A stretch of DNA of 64,000 nucleotides from Chitinilyticum litopenaei DSM 21440 (lineage in GTDB: Bacteria > Pseudomonadota > Gammaproteobacteria > Burkholderiales > Chitinibacteraceae): NCBI RefSeq assembly GCF_000428145.1, contig NZ_ATZJ01000001.1, forward strand, positions 186,001 through 250,000, read 5' to 3'. Every line of letters starts with the position of its first letter. The first letter of the stretch is position 1. The position numbers and the translations under genes were made by a program. The notes under the pieces were generated by a model, which saw nothing but the letters and a program-made list of their open reading frames with translations, was not told the origin of the DNA and searched no databases. Positions 9,390-17,815 of this stretch are shown here, one piece after another.

Positions 9390-9438
9390 GGGTATTGCTC
9401 TGTGGCCATTTTAAATAAATGGGTTTGGGCCGATACCC
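9390..9438. repeat. Palindromic repeat, GGGTATTG/CAATACCC family, copy 1
   Basis: Outer arms GGGTATTG and CGATACCC enclose a perfect inner hairpin CCATTT-TAAAT-AAATGG. It ends 1 nt before the stop codon of the minus-strand hemolysin III gene, so it would form at the 3' end of that transcript. The gap 9169-9389 to its left holds no gene or other signal I can support. Confidence 0.7.
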
Positions 9439-9439
9439 A

Positions 9440-10057
9440 TCAGTTCACATAAAACATCACGCTGACGAACTGGCAGACGCTGCCCGCCAGCACGAACAGG
9501 TGCCAGATGCCGTGGCCGTGGCGGATGCGTTCGTCGTTGATGAAGAAGTAGATGCCGGCGCTGTAGATCACGCCGCCGGCGACCAGCCAGGCCAGGCCTG
9601 GCGTGGCCAGCCCGGCTACCAGCGGGCCGGCGGCAAACACGATCAGCCAGCCCATCGCCACATAGATCAGCATCGAGAACAGCCGCGTGCGCCGGCCGAT
9701 CAGCAGCTCCTGCACGATGCCGATCACCGCCAGCGCCCAGTTGATGCCGAACAGCGTCCAGCCCCAGGGGCCGCGCAGCGTCACCAGTGTGAACGGCGTG
9801 TAGCTGCCGGCGATCAGCAGGTAGATCGCGCAGTGATCGAGTCGCTGGAACACCGCCTTGGCGCGCCCCGACAGCGCGTGGTACAGCGTCGAGGTGAGGT
9901 AGAGCAGCAGGAGCGTGCTGCCATAGATGCTGAAACTCACCACCTGCCACGCGTCGCCGTTCAGGCTGGCGAACACGACGAGCAGCGTCAGGCCCGCGGT
10001 GGCGAGCAGGGCGCCGATCAGGTGGCTGAGGGTGTTGAAGCGTTCGCCGTGCTGCAT
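9440..10057 (-). CDS. Hemolysin III family (PAQR superfamily) membrane protein
   Basis: A 205-residue protein with seven predicted membrane helices, typical of the hemolysin III / TrhA / YqfA family. Family signatures are present: the ERFNTLSHLIGALL opening, YLTSTLYHAL with its conserved His, RLDHCAIYLLIAGSYTPF, and the C-terminal HGIWHLFVLAGS with two His residues that bind metal in PAQR proteins. The family has roles in membrane homeostasis; direct haemolysin activity is doubtful. The ATG at 10057 has GGAGG upstream. The open frame extends further upstream but without family resemblance. Copy 1 of the palindromic repeat abuts its stop codon. Confidence 0.9.
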   Translation of the reverse strand: MQHGERFNTLSHLIGALLATAGLTLLVVFASLNGDAWQVVSFSIYGSTLLLLYLTSTLYHALSGRAKAVFQRLDHCAIYLLIAGSYTPFTLVTLRGPWGWTLFGINWALAVIGIVQELLIGRRTRLFSMLIYVAMGWLIVFAAGPLVAGLATPGLAWLVAGGVIYSAGIYFFINDERIRHGHGIWHLFVLAGSVCQFVSVMFYVN

Positions 10058-10215
10058 GCGGCCTCCGGGGTAATCTTCGCTTATCTTGCGCGTATTGCGT
10101 GGCAAGCGCACGCTACTATTCACGCCGATGCTGCGCTGCAGGAAGACAAGCGCCTCAAGAGCCACTACAGTGTGCCGATAATAAGGTAAATACCTGATTA
10201 TCAAGCATTAACTCC

Positions 10216-10518
10216 ATGATTCTGACAAGTTTATTTCGCTTTGGCCTTGCCACGCCTGCCGAGGCTGTCAAGCAAACGCAGGCTGCAGGCGGACAGGGCG
10301 CGCAGCCGGCCGCTGGCTTGCCATCACGTCGCCATGCTGCCCGTGCCAGCAGCTGGGACGGGCAGGAACGCCGCCTGGGTCACGACCGCCGCCAGCTGCA
10401 GCGCCGCCGGGAACAGGCCGATGCATTGCTCGATACCCGCGCCGGGCTCGACCGCCGCCAGCAGGGCCGCCGCGCCAGCGACCTGCCGGAACTGAGCGGT
10501 TTCCTGCTCAAGGCGTGA
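10216..10518 (+). CDS. Small Arg-rich hypothetical protein
   Basis: A 100-residue, strongly basic protein with the arginine-rich segments ERRLGHDRRQLQRRRE and LDRRQQGRRASD in its middle and C-terminal parts, and no membrane segment or signal peptide. It has no clear Shine-Dalgarno, but the 60 nt before it are AT-rich like a promoter region. It is divergent from the hemolysin III gene. I do not recognise the family and cannot exclude a spurious frame. Confidence 0.45.
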   Translation: MILTSLFRFGLATPAEAVKQTQAAGGQGAQPAAGLPSRRHAARASSWDGQERRLGHDRRQLQRRREQADALLDTRAGLDRRQQGRRASDLPELSGFLLKA

Positions 10519-10564
10519 ATGGCCTTTTCGATTGGCAAGGCTTTGCAAGCCAAACCCGCATTCA

Positions 10565-10647
10565 CCACAGAGACACAGAGAGCACAGAGGAGGCAAAACC
10601 CTCAGCAATTCAGGGGTTTTCTCCCGTTTTTCTCTGTGTCTCTGTGG
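10565..10647. repeat. CACAGAG-type inverted repeat
   Basis: Perfect 17-bp inverted arms CCACAGAGACACAGAGA (10565-10581) and its complement (10631-10647) flank an inner AAAACCCT / AGGGGTTTT hairpin. The 495-nt gap 10519-11013 contains this element, the dRS3-like element and the GH16 terminator, and no gene. Related half-sites occur near 28851-28866 and in 32541-32613. Confidence 0.65.
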
Positions 10648-10676
10648 TTCAAAGGCTTTCCTGATTAGGCTGCCAG

Positions 10677-10807
10677 CTCAGCAACTCGTCATGCCGGCGT
10701 CCCACGGGGATTCCCTGCGGTCAAGGCCGGCATCCGGAGCGACGCTCGAACAGGCATTGCAGCTGGATTCCGGCTTTCGCCGGAATGACGAACTGTACTT
10801 TGCTGAG
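10677..10807. repeat. dRS3-like palindromic element with CTCAGCAA ends, copy 1
   Basis: The element is bounded by CTCAGCAA on the left and TTGCTGAG on the right. Inside are CGTCATGCCGGC and CCGGCATCC at one end and GGATTCCGGC / GCCGGAATGACG at the other, the ATTCC-spacer-GGAAT type palindrome known as dRS3 in Neisseria. A second copy with the same ends lies at 35205-35302, and a related one at 28921-29021. Confidence 0.7.
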
Positions 10808-10865
10808 GTAGCTACCTAATCGGGAAAGATTTTGATGTTTGCCGGGCAGCCTTGCCGATCAGTTG

Positions 10866-10896
10866 AAAAAAACGCAGCAGACGGTCGTCTGCTGCG
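10866..10896 (-). terminator. Rho-independent terminator of the GH16 gene
   Basis: An 11-bp stem formed by CGCAGCAGACG (10873-10883) and CGTCTGCTGCG (10886-10896) is followed, in the minus direction, by seven T residues. It lies about 120 nt past the GH16 stop codon. Confidence 0.85.
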
Positions 10897-11013
10897 CAAG
10901 GAGGTCAGGGTGATCGCCCTGCGGGCCGGGGAGACGGCCCCTTCCGGGGCCGAGTGCAGCCCCGAAATCGCTGGCGGTGCGCCCGCCCCTGGTCGGGTCG
11001 GGCGCGAGCCTTG

Positions 11014-12396
11014 TCAGTTTTGCCAGAGCGCCGGCACCACGGCCGGCGTCCAGCCGCCACCCGCCGGCGGCGTGTGCGCGATGCTGCAGCGATAGGTCTT
11101 GCCCTGGTAGCTCACGCAGGCGTTCACCGCGTAGGCCACGCCTTCCTGCCAGGCCGGACAAGCCGGCGTCGTGGTCGGCGTTGAGGTCGGCGTCGCGGTG
11201 GCGACCGGAGTCGGTGTGGCAGTAGGCGTCGCGGTCGGCGTGACGGTCGGAGTCGCAGTGGCCGTCGGTGTAGCCGTAATTGCCCCACCGCAGGCGCCGA
11301 CGTCCTTCCAGACGCCCCATTCGCCGGTTTTGCCGGGGATTTCGTTGCCTTCGGCCCACCATTTCGCTTCGTAATTGCGGCCGTTCAGGCTGACCTTGCT
11401 GCCGCCGGCGTAGCTGCGCGCGCTCCAGCCCGCGTAACAGCCGCTACCCGGAGTCGGGGTGGCGGTCGGTGTCGCGCTTGGCGTCGGGGTGACCGTTGGC
11501 GTCGGTGTCGCGGTGGGTCTGGCGGTCGGCGTTGGTGTCGGAGTGGGGCTGGCCGTCGGTGTTGCCGTCGGAGTCGGCGTCGCGCCGGTCGGCAGCGTGC
11601 CGTTCGGGATGTAGCTGAAGCCGCTGAGCACAACCTCGACTTCCTTGCCGTCGCTGGGTGCGCGGCCCTGGAATTGCCAGAGGTTGATCAGGAACTGCTG
11701 CGGCGATTGCGACAGACACTGGCTGGTGATGCCGGAGCTGCAGCTGAAGCGTGTATTGCCGACGCTGCTGCCAGCCGGGTCGCTGGGCATGAAGCGCCAG
11801 TCGGCCAGCACGCGACCGCTGGCGCCGGCATCCACGCGGCCGGCGAGCGACTGGTAATCGACGCGGTCGGCCTGCCAGGCAAAACGGTGCGTGCTGATGC
11901 CCGATGGCTCGCTGAAGGTGAAGCCGTGCCAGCTGTTGGCCGCGCCGCTGACGGTTGGCCACACCGTGTAATTGCCGAACGGCGCGTTATCCAGCCCCCA
12001 GCGCGCGAATTCGATGTCGATCTCGTGCGTGGCATCGGCGCCGACGTCGCTGCTTGGGTAGGTGAAAAAGCCGAATACCACGTTCTTGTCGAACAGCTCG
12101 GGCCGTGCCTCGATCTGGAACTGGTACAGGCCGAAATGCGTGCGCGCCGGATTGAGCAGCCGCACCTCGGCCGATGACCAGACGCCGTTGCGGTTGGCGA
12201 TCTTCAGGTGCAGCTTGCCGTCGGCGTCGACCCAGACATTGCGCTCGTCCCAGTTGTTCGGGCCCGGCCCGCCACCGCCGCTGCGCACATCCCACTGATA
12301 ACCGGCCCAGCTGATGACAGCGGCCTGCGCCTGACCGATGAGCAGCGCCAGTGGCAGCGCGAACAGCAGCGCTTTCCTTGTTTTCACATCTTGCAT
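11014..12396 (-). CDS. Secreted GH16-type glycoside hydrolase with two CBM5/12-type modules
   Basis: A 460-residue exported enzyme. Residues 1-26 are a signal peptide ending AQA. The catalytic domain spans about 27-270 and carries HEIDIEF at 124-130, the GH16 motif in which the two Glu residues (E125, E129) act as nucleophile and acid/base around D127. Two Pro-Thr-rich linkers (about 271-318 and 372-412) separate two Trp/Tyr-rich modules (about 320-370 and 413-460) of the CBM5/12 chitin/cellulose-binding type. GH16 enzymes cut beta-1,3- or beta-1,3/1,4-glucans and related polymers; the exact substrate cannot be read here. A GGAGG box precedes the start. An AraC-type regulator is transcribed divergently 91 nt away. 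Confidence 0.88.
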   Translation of the reverse strand: MQDVKTRKALLFALPLALLIGQAQAAVISWAGYQWDVRSGGGGPGPNNWDERNVWVDADGKLHLKIANRNGVWSSAEVRLLNPARTHFGLYQFQIEARPELFDKNVVFGFFTYPSSDVGADATHEIDIEFARWGLDNAPFGNYTVWPTVSGAANSWHGFTFSEPSGISTHRFAWQADRVDYQSLAGRVDAGASGRVLADWRFMPSDPAGSSVGNTRFSCSSGITSQCLSQSPQQFLINLWQFQGRAPSDGKEVEVVLSGFSYIPNGTLPTGATPTPTATPTASPTPTPTPTARPTATPTPTVTPTPSATPTATPTPGSGCYAGWSARSYAGGSKVSLNGRNYEAKWWAEGNEIPGKTGEWGVWKDVGACGGAITATPTATATPTVTPTATPTATPTPVATATPTSTPTTTPACPAWQEGVAYAVNACVSYQGKTYRCSIAHTPPAGGGWTPAVVPALWQN

Positions 12397-12487
12397 TTTG
12401 CTTCCTCCGGATGATCTTTTCCTTTTCTTGCGCTTCGTGTTGCAGCGAAACGCCCGAGTAAGCTAAGCCATTGACATGCCGTGGTAA

Positions 12488-13405
12488 ATGTCGGAATGTG
12501 GGCTGCGAATTGTTCAAATCCATCACGACTCGGGCAAGGCTGTGGCAACCATCTATTACGAATACTTTGATGTCGCGCCGGCCTCCGAACAGCTCAGCGT
12601 CGGCGGGCGGGTGTTCTACTTCAACTATCTGCCGGCGCTGCGCGAGCAGGGCGTGCTGATGGCGGGCGTGTCGCGGCTGCGCGAGCATCACCATGTCGAG
12701 CGCATCGAGGCGCCGTTCCATGTGCTGCTGTTCAGTCTGGAGGGGCAGGGTGAGATCATTGACGGCGAGGACATCCTGCCCTGCGGTCCCGGCCAGTTGC
12801 TGCTGTTGCCGGCACGCGGTCGGCGCGGCTTTCGCCTCAACGGCGGGGAGTGGCGGCTGGCGTGGTTCCTGCTCGAAAACACCGAGCAATGGGCCTTTCT
12901 CAACGGCCCGGCCACGCGCCGGCTGGATACCGCCACGGCCGAGAGCCTCTATCATGCGATCGCCGCACTGCATCACGAAGCCAATCTGCCACGCGGTGGC
13001 CTGACCGGTGGCGGCGTGCGGCAGGTGCTCGACCTGCTGCAGCGCGAGCTGGCGCCGCTGAACGCCAGCCAGCAACCCGATCTGCAGCGCGAATTGCACG
13101 CCCTGCTGGCCGACATTCACGCCAATCCCACCCGGCCATGGACGGTGGCGCTGCTGGCCGCCCAGCTGGGGGTCAGCGTCGCGACGCTCTCCAGGCTGTG
13201 CCAGCGCCACTACCACGCCAGCCCGCAGCAGCTGATCATCAACGAGCGCATGGCGCGCGCGCGCGAGCTGCTGCTGGCGGGCCAGGGCAATGTCGCCGAT
13301 GTTGCCGAAGCCACGGGCTATCTGGAGGTCGCCAGCTTCTGCCGGCGCTTTGCGCGGCATTTCGGCGTGCCGCCAGGCCGGCTGCTCAGGGGTATGCGCA
13401 GCTGA
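12488..13405 (+). CDS. AraC family transcriptional regulator
   Basis: A 305-residue regulator with an N-terminal cupin-like sensing domain (about 40-150, including the AHxH-like REHHHVERIEAPFHVLLF) and a C-terminal AraC double helix-turn-helix (about 215-300). The second helix-turn-helix ends with NVADVAEATGYLEVASFCRRFARHFGVPPGRLL, shown here only by its family pattern of a GY-x6-FCRRFxRHFG core. It is divergent from the secreted glycoside hydrolase gene and probably activates it in response to a sugar. No clear Shine-Dalgarno precedes the ATG. Target and ligand are inferred from position only. Confidence 0.88.
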   Translation: MSECGLRIVQIHHDSGKAVATIYYEYFDVAPASEQLSVGGRVFYFNYLPALREQGVLMAGVSRLREHHHVERIEAPFHVLLFSLEGQGEIIDGEDILPCGPGQLLLLPARGRRGFRLNGGEWRLAWFLLENTEQWAFLNGPATRRLDTATAESLYHAIAALHHEANLPRGGLTGGGVRQVLDLLQRELAPLNASQQPDLQRELHALLADIHANPTRPWTVALLAAQLGVSVATLSRLCQRHYHASPQQLIINERMARARELLLAGQGNVADVAEATGYLEVASFCRRFARHFGVPPGRLLRGMRS

Positions 13406-13544
13406 ATCATTTGGGGGCTTGGCTGTAGGAATACACAGGGTTGGGTATGTGGCCGGGTGTGCACGACGGGCATGCCGCAGCCTGCTGTCACGCTTCTGTC
13501 ATCATCTCCGGCCTAGCATGGGCAGGCTATCCGGAGACCGCCGC

Positions 13545-14117
13545 ATGCCGCGCCTGCTTGCCCTGTTTGCCCTGCTGTTCCTGTCCGCCTTGCTGCGGGC
13601 CGCCGAGCCTTCGCCCGTGCAGGTCGAGGTGCGCGAAGACGGCGGACAATTGCTGATCGAAGCCCGCTACCAGCCCCCGGTTGCCCCGGCGCTGGCGCAT
13701 GCGGTGCTGACCGATTACGAGGCGATGCCGGCCTTTGTACCCGGGCTCGCCAGCAGCCGGATTGTCGGGCGCGAAGGCAATGTGCTGCGCGTCAGCCAGC
13801 AGGGACGTTACCGTTTCGGCCTCCTGAGCCTGGCCGCGGAATCGCTGATCCGCGTCGAATTGCGCGGCCTGGAGGAAATCGTCTGTCAGTCGCTGGCGGC
13901 CAGCCAGGGCGAGTTTCGCAGCACCACGCGCCTGCAGGGACAGGGCGAGGCGACGCGCATCGTGTTCCAGGCCGTCTGGCAACCGGGCAACGGCCTGCTG
14001 GCCAGCCTGGGCGCCGGCGCCGTGCGCGAGCAGATCCGCGCGCAGCTGGCGGGCATGCAGCAGGAAATGCTGCGCCGTGCCCGTCTGGACGGCATGGCCG
14101 CTGCCGCAGGTAAATAA
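13545..14117 (+). CDS. Exported SRPBCC-fold protein, paralogue of the 6083 gene
   Basis: A 190-residue protein with signal peptide (LLALFALLFLSALLRA) and an SRPBCC domain. It aligns end to end with the protein at 6083-6676: AHAVLTDYEAMPAFVPGLASS against AFAVLTDFDHMAEFVPNLRSS, then GRYRFGLLS against GEYRYGLLS, and PGNGLLASL against PANGLLASI. The ATG has GGAG 8 nt upstream; a longer upstream frame lacks a signal peptide and is not used. Both copies probably act in the periplasm on a hydrophobic ligand. They lie 7 kb apart with no conserved neighbours. Confidence 0.8.
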   Translation: MPRLLALFALLFLSALLRAAEPSPVQVEVREDGGQLLIEARYQPPVAPALAHAVLTDYEAMPAFVPGLASSRIVGREGNVLRVSQQGRYRFGLLSLAAESLIRVELRGLEEIVCQSLAASQGEFRSTTRLQGQGEATRIVFQAVWQPGNGLLASLGAGAVREQIRAQLAGMQQEMLRRARLDGMAAAAGK

Positions 14118-14192
14118 GTCACGAAATCAGCCACTTGCGGAACCGCTCGCCCTGACAGCGAGTCGGTTCCCATTTGCCCGCGAGGAAAGCCC

Positions 14193-14720
14193 ATGCCGCA
14201 CAGCCCCTTGAAACTGCGCCCGCTGGAGCGCGAAGACCTGCGTTTCGTCCACGAGCTCGACAACAACGAATCGGTGATGCACTACTGGTTCGAAGAGCCC
14301 TACGAAGCCTTTGTCGAGCTGTGCGACCTCTACGACAAGCACATCCACGACCAGAGCGAACGCCGTTTCGTGCTCGAATGCGAGCACCAGCGTGCGGGGC
14401 TGGTCGAGCTGGTGGAGATCAACCACATCCACCGCCGCGCCGAGTTCCAGATCATCATCGCGCCGGAATTCCAGGGCAAGGGCTATGCCTCGATCGCCAC
14501 CGCGCTGGCGCAGGATTACGCCTTCACCACGCTCAACCTCTACAAGCTGTCGCTGATCGTTGATTGCGAGAATGCTCCGGCCATCCACATCTACAAGAAG
14601 CTGGGTTTTCAGGAAGAGGGCATCCTGCGGCACGAGTTTTTCGTCAACGGCGAATACCGCGACGTGATCCGCATGTGCATCTTCCAGCCCGATTACCTGG
14701 CGCGACGCAAGGCCGGCTGA
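14193..14720 (+). CDS. speG: Spermidine N1-acetyltransferase
   Basis: A 175-residue GNAT enzyme that acetylates spermidine with acetyl-CoA and so controls polyamine levels. It is nearly colinear with E. coli SpeG: KLRPLEREDLRFVHELDNN, HYWFEEPYEAFVEL, DLYDKHIHDQSERRFVLEC, VELVEINHIHRRAEFQIII, and the acetyl-CoA loop PEFQGKGYA, ending in IRMCIFQPDYLA. Length fits. GAGGAA precedes the start at a good distance. Monocistronic by spacing. Confidence 0.97.
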   Translation: MPHSPLKLRPLEREDLRFVHELDNNESVMHYWFEEPYEAFVELCDLYDKHIHDQSERRFVLECEHQRAGLVELVEINHIHRRAEFQIIIAPEFQGKGYASIATALAQDYAFTTLNLYKLSLIVDCENAPAIHIYKKLGFQEEGILRHEFFVNGEYRDVIRMCIFQPDYLARRKAG

Positions 14721-14780
14721 AACGCTTGGCCCCATGACAACAGACCGGCCGCATAAGGCCCGGCGCACAGGGAGAACACC

Positions 14781-15497
14781 ATGCAGGCCATCCAGAACAT
14801 CAGCCTCGTTTCGCTGCTCGATACGCTCTTCAGCCTCAGCACGGCCTTCGTGCTGGGCGGGCTGATCGGCTACGAGCGGCAATACCGCCAGCGCACCGCC
14901 GGCCTGCGCACCAATGTGCTCGTTGCCGTCGGCGCGGCGGTGTTTGTCGACATTGCCAACCGCCTGGGCGGCGGCGACGGCGCGATCCGCGTGATTGCCT
15001 ATGTAGTGTCCGGCGTCGGCTTTCTTGGCGCCGGCGTGATCATGCGCGGCGAGGGCAATGTGCGCGGGCTGAACACCGCTGCCACGCTGTGGGGCTCGGC
15101 GGCGGTCGGCGCGGCGGCCGGTTCCGATCTGATCGTCGAGGCTCTGCTGGCGACGCTGTTCGTGCTGGCGGCCAACACGCTGTTGCGCCCCATCGTCAAC
15201 CGCATGAACCGCGAGCCGCTCGACAGCGCCGCCGTCGAAGTCACCAACACCGTGCACCTGATCGTGCCGCGCGAGCACCAGAAAACCGCCCGTGCGTTGC
15301 TGGAAGCCGAACTCGACGCCAGCAACTACCCCGCCGCCGATCTCGACATCCGCCCCTACGGCGAGCACGAGGTGGAAATCGAAGCCACGCTGGCCGCCAC
15401 CTCGGTCGAAGGCCCGGAGCTGGATGCATTGGTGCAGCGCCTCGGCGGCTCCGCGCTGGTCAGCCAGGCATACTGGAACCCGAGCACGGAAGAGTAG
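14781..15497 (+). CDS. MgtC/SapB family membrane protein
   Basis: A 238-residue protein with an N-terminal MgtC domain of four or five helices. Signatures are GLIGYERQYRQRTAGLRTNVLVAVGAA (family core GYERQ-x4-TAGLRT), VSGVGFLGAGVIM and GLNTAATLWGSAAVG. A soluble C-terminal ACT-like extension follows (about 150-238). MgtC proteins modulate F-ATP synthase and Mg2+ homeostasis in several bacteria, and in pathogens support survival in macrophages; here the role is probably housekeeping. GGGAG precedes the ATG. Its stop codon overlaps the first base of a palindromic repeat. Confidence 0.9.
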   Translation: MQAIQNISLVSLLDTLFSLSTAFVLGGLIGYERQYRQRTAGLRTNVLVAVGAAVFVDIANRLGGGDGAIRVIAYVVSGVGFLGAGVIMRGEGNVRGLNTAATLWGSAAVGAAAGSDLIVEALLATLFVLAANTLLRPIVNRMNREPLDSAAVEVTNTVHLIVPREHQKTARALLEAELDASNYPAADLDIRPYGEHEVEIEATLAATSVEGPELDALVQRLGGSALVSQAYWNPSTEE

Positions 15498-15544
15498 GGT
15501 ATAACCACACAGCCATTTATGGTGTATGGCCGTGTTGTCATACC
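15497..15544. repeat. Palindromic repeat, divergent GGGTAT family member
   Basis: Arms GGTATAACCACAC and GTGTTGTCATACC pair at 11 of 13 positions around an inner GCCAT/ATGGC hairpin. It fills the gap between the convergent MgtC and GNAT genes and starts at the last base of the MgtC stop codon, so it could end both transcripts. Confidence 0.55.
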
Positions 15545-15548
15545 ATGG

Positions 15549-16094
15549 CTAGTATTGTTGTGGCAGCGCGTATTCCAGCTGCAGGTCGCAGGGCTCCTTC
15601 TCGACCAGATCGGCGCGCGGCTCGGCGGCGGGTACCCAGCCGGTCGCAAAGTAGAAGGCGGCCGATTCGCGCGACGAGTGTGCCGAGGCGTAGAGATGGC
15701 TGGCGCCCCATTCGCGCGCCTGGTCGACCGCCGCCGCCAGCAGGCGCCGCCCCAGCCCCTGCCCGCGCCAGGGCAGGCTGACGTGCAGCTGCATCAGCTG
15801 CACATACTGCTGCCGGCTGCCGAAGCGCGGGCGGCACAGCGCCGCGAAGGCCTGTACGCCACTTTCGCTTCGCAGCAGCCACACCGCGCCGCCCTCGATC
15901 AGGCAGGGACGGAAATCGGACGCGACAATGTCGGCCAGCGTGGCGTCATCCCAGTCTTCGGTAAATGTCACGGGCTGCAGCCGCCAGTCCGCATGCTCGC
16001 CGCGCCAGGCCTCAGTCACCGGCTGGTGGCGGACAAAACCGGCGAGCAGTTGCGGGTGCAGGCCGGCGAGGGTTAGGGATTCGAGCTTGAGCAT
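15549..16094 (-). CDS. GNAT family N-acetyltransferase
   Basis: A 181-residue acetyltransferase. The acetyl-CoA-binding motif appears as LHVSLPWRGQGLGRRLLAAA (Q/R-x-x-G-x-G/A pattern), followed by the C-terminal SRESAAFYFATGWVPA that is typical of motif B. The substrate is unknown. The ATG at 16094 (MLKLESLTLAGL) is chosen because upstream residues look unlike the fold; an ATG at 16124 is possible. It is convergent with MgtC, with a palindromic repeat between. Confidence 0.82.
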   Translation of the reverse strand: MLKLESLTLAGLHPQLLAGFVRHQPVTEAWRGEHADWRLQPVTFTEDWDDATLADIVASDFRPCLIEGGAVWLLRSESGVQAFAALCRPRFGSRQQYVQLMQLHVSLPWRGQGLGRRLLAAAVDQAREWGASHLYASAHSSRESAAFYFATGWVPAAEPRADLVEKEPCDLQLEYALPQQY

Positions 16095-16240
16095 GCTGGC
16101 GGTGTGGGTAGGGTTGCCGGGCATTATCCGGGCACAGCTGGCGGGCAGTTTGGCGTGGCTTGCGATCCACCTGATTGCCAATACACGATTCAAGCATCAG
16201 CGGGCTACTCTGAACAAGCTCCGTCAATTTCGCCTGCATC

Positions 16241-16663
16241 ATGACCGATCCCTTCGACCTCCAGCGCTTCATCACCGCACAGGCAGGCTGCTATGCCGAC
16301 GCGCTGGCCGAGCTGCGCGCCGGCAGCAAGCGTTCGCACTGGATGTGGTTCGTCTTTCCGCAACTGGCCGGCCTGGGGCGCAGCGCGACAGCGCGGTTCT
16401 ATGCGCTTTCGGGGCGGGACGAGGCGCTGGCGTATCTGGCCCACCCCATCCTGGGGGCGCGGCTGAACGAATGCACGCAGGCAGTGCTGGCGCTGCCCGC
16501 CCCGGATCTGCGTTTGCTGTTCGGCAGGCCGGACGATCTGAAATTCGTGTCAGCAATGACGCTGTTTGCCGCTGTCAGCCCGCCCGGGTCGCCATTCGCG
16601 GCGGCCTTGCTGCACTGCGGGGCGGCGCCCGACGCGCGCACGCTGGCCTTGCTGGCGGTGTGA
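16241..16663 (+). CDS. DUF1810 family protein
   Basis: A 140-residue protein with the DUF1810 signature near its N-terminus: DPFDLQRFITAQAGCY, GSKRSHWMWFVFPQL and GLGRSATARFYAL. It is cytosolic, with no membrane segment. The biochemical function of the family is not established. It is divergent from the GNAT gene (146 nt apart) and convergent with dinB, whose stop lies 15 nt away. No strong Shine-Dalgarno precedes the ATG. Confidence 0.9.
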   Translation: MTDPFDLQRFITAQAGCYADALAELRAGSKRSHWMWFVFPQLAGLGRSATARFYALSGRDEALAYLAHPILGARLNECTQAVLALPAPDLRLLFGRPDDLKFVSAMTLFAAVSPPGSPFAAALLHCGAAPDARTLALLAV

Positions 16664-16678
16664 GCCGCGCCTGCGCGC

Positions 16679-17785
16679 TCAACCCTGCCTGAGATCCAGT
16701 TCCTCCCACAGCGGCAGCGTGTAGGGGCGCCGGGGAGGTGCGGGCTTGCTGGCGGCGGGGGCATCGGCAAAGCGCACGCCGACGCCGAGCAGGCGCACCG
16801 GTTTGGCGCCGCGCTGCCAGGCCTGTTCCAGCAGTTTTGCAAAGAGCGCCATGTCGGCGTGGCTGGCGCTGCATTCCATCGTCGTTTGCGTGAAATCATG
16901 GAACTTGATTTTCACGAAGGCTTTGTTGGGTTGGGTATCAAGCTGTTGCCTTTGCAGACGCTGGCTCAGGTCGGCATACAGGGTGGGGGTTTGGGCAAGG
17001 CAGGCGGCGAGGTCGGGCAGGTCTTTCGGGTAGGTGTGCTCGACCGACAGTGATTTGCGCTGCCATTCGGTTTCCACCGGGCGTTCGTCGATGCCGCGGC
17101 ACTGGCGATACAGCGAGCGCCCCAGCCGGCCGAATTGCGTATCGAGCTCGGCCAGTGTCCAGCGTTGCGCGTCACCGCACGTCACCAGGCCGTGGCGCGC
17201 CAGCCGCGCGGCGGTGACCTTGCCGATGCCCCACAGCTTGCCGATGGGCAGCGCCGGCATGAAGGCGTCGATCTCGGCAGGGATGATGACGAACTGGCCG
17301 TCGGGCTTGTGCCAGTCGCTGGCGATTTTTGCCAATAATTTGTTCGGCGCGATGCCGGCGCTGGCGGTGATGCCGACTTCCGCGCGGATGCGTGCGCGGA
17401 TTTCCTCCGCCATTCTGGTGGCGCTGCCCTGGCAGTGCGGCAGGCCGCTGACATCCAGATAGGCTTCGTCCAGCGACAGCGGCTCGATCAGCGTGGTGTA
17501 GTCGCGCAGGATGGCGTGCACGCGCCGCGAGGCGTCCTTGTAGCGGGCGAAGTCATGCGGCAGCAGCACCAGATCGGGGCACTGGCGCAGCGCCCAGCTG
17601 GTGGGCATGGCCGAGTGGATGCCGAAGCGGCGCGCGACATAATTGCAGGTGGAAATCACGCCGCGCTGGCCGGGCGAACCGCCAATCGCAATCGGCAGCT
17701 CGCGCAGCTCGGGGCGGTCGCGCATTTCCACGGCGGCGTAGAAGCAGTCGCAGTCGATGTGGATGATCTTGCGCTGGGGAGACAT
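16679..17785 (-). CDS. dinB: DNA polymerase IV (Y-family)
   Basis: A 368-residue error-prone translesion polymerase. Visible motifs are the N-terminal IIHIDCDCFYAAVEMRD with catalytic Asp residues, the SLDEAYLDVS catalytic motif (second and third acidic residues), the thumb-region LPIGKLWGIGKVTAARL helix-hairpin-helix, and the little-finger domain. The extreme C-terminus (LPLWEELDLRQG) resembles a beta-clamp-binding tail. The ATG at 17785 begins right at the family start; a longer frame adds 24 unrelated residues. An imperfect palindromic operator candidate sits 31 nt upstream. In many bacteria dinB is part of the SOS response. Confidence 0.95.
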   Translation of the reverse strand: MSPQRKIIHIDCDCFYAAVEMRDRPELRELPIAIGGSPGQRGVISTCNYVARRFGIHSAMPTSWALRQCPDLVLLPHDFARYKDASRRVHAILRDYTTLIEPLSLDEAYLDVSGLPHCQGSATRMAEEIRARIRAEVGITASAGIAPNKLLAKIASDWHKPDGQFVIIPAEIDAFMPALPIGKLWGIGKVTAARLARHGLVTCGDAQRWTLAELDTQFGRLGRSLYRQCRGIDERPVETEWQRKSLSVEHTYPKDLPDLAACLAQTPTLYADLSQRLQRQQLDTQPNKAFVKIKFHDFTQTTMECSASHADMALFAKLLEQAWQRGAKPVRLLGVGVRFADAPAASKPAPPRRPYTLPLWEELDLRQG

Positions 17786-17815
17786 GGTCACGGCTCGGAC
17801 GGGCAGAATGATATT

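Noticed and set aside
11187..11595. Repeated GTCGG/GGCGT-type tracts that could be mistaken for a CRISPR or minisatellite
   Set aside because: They encode the Pro-Thr linkers of the secreted hydrolase on the minus strand; there are no regular spacers.
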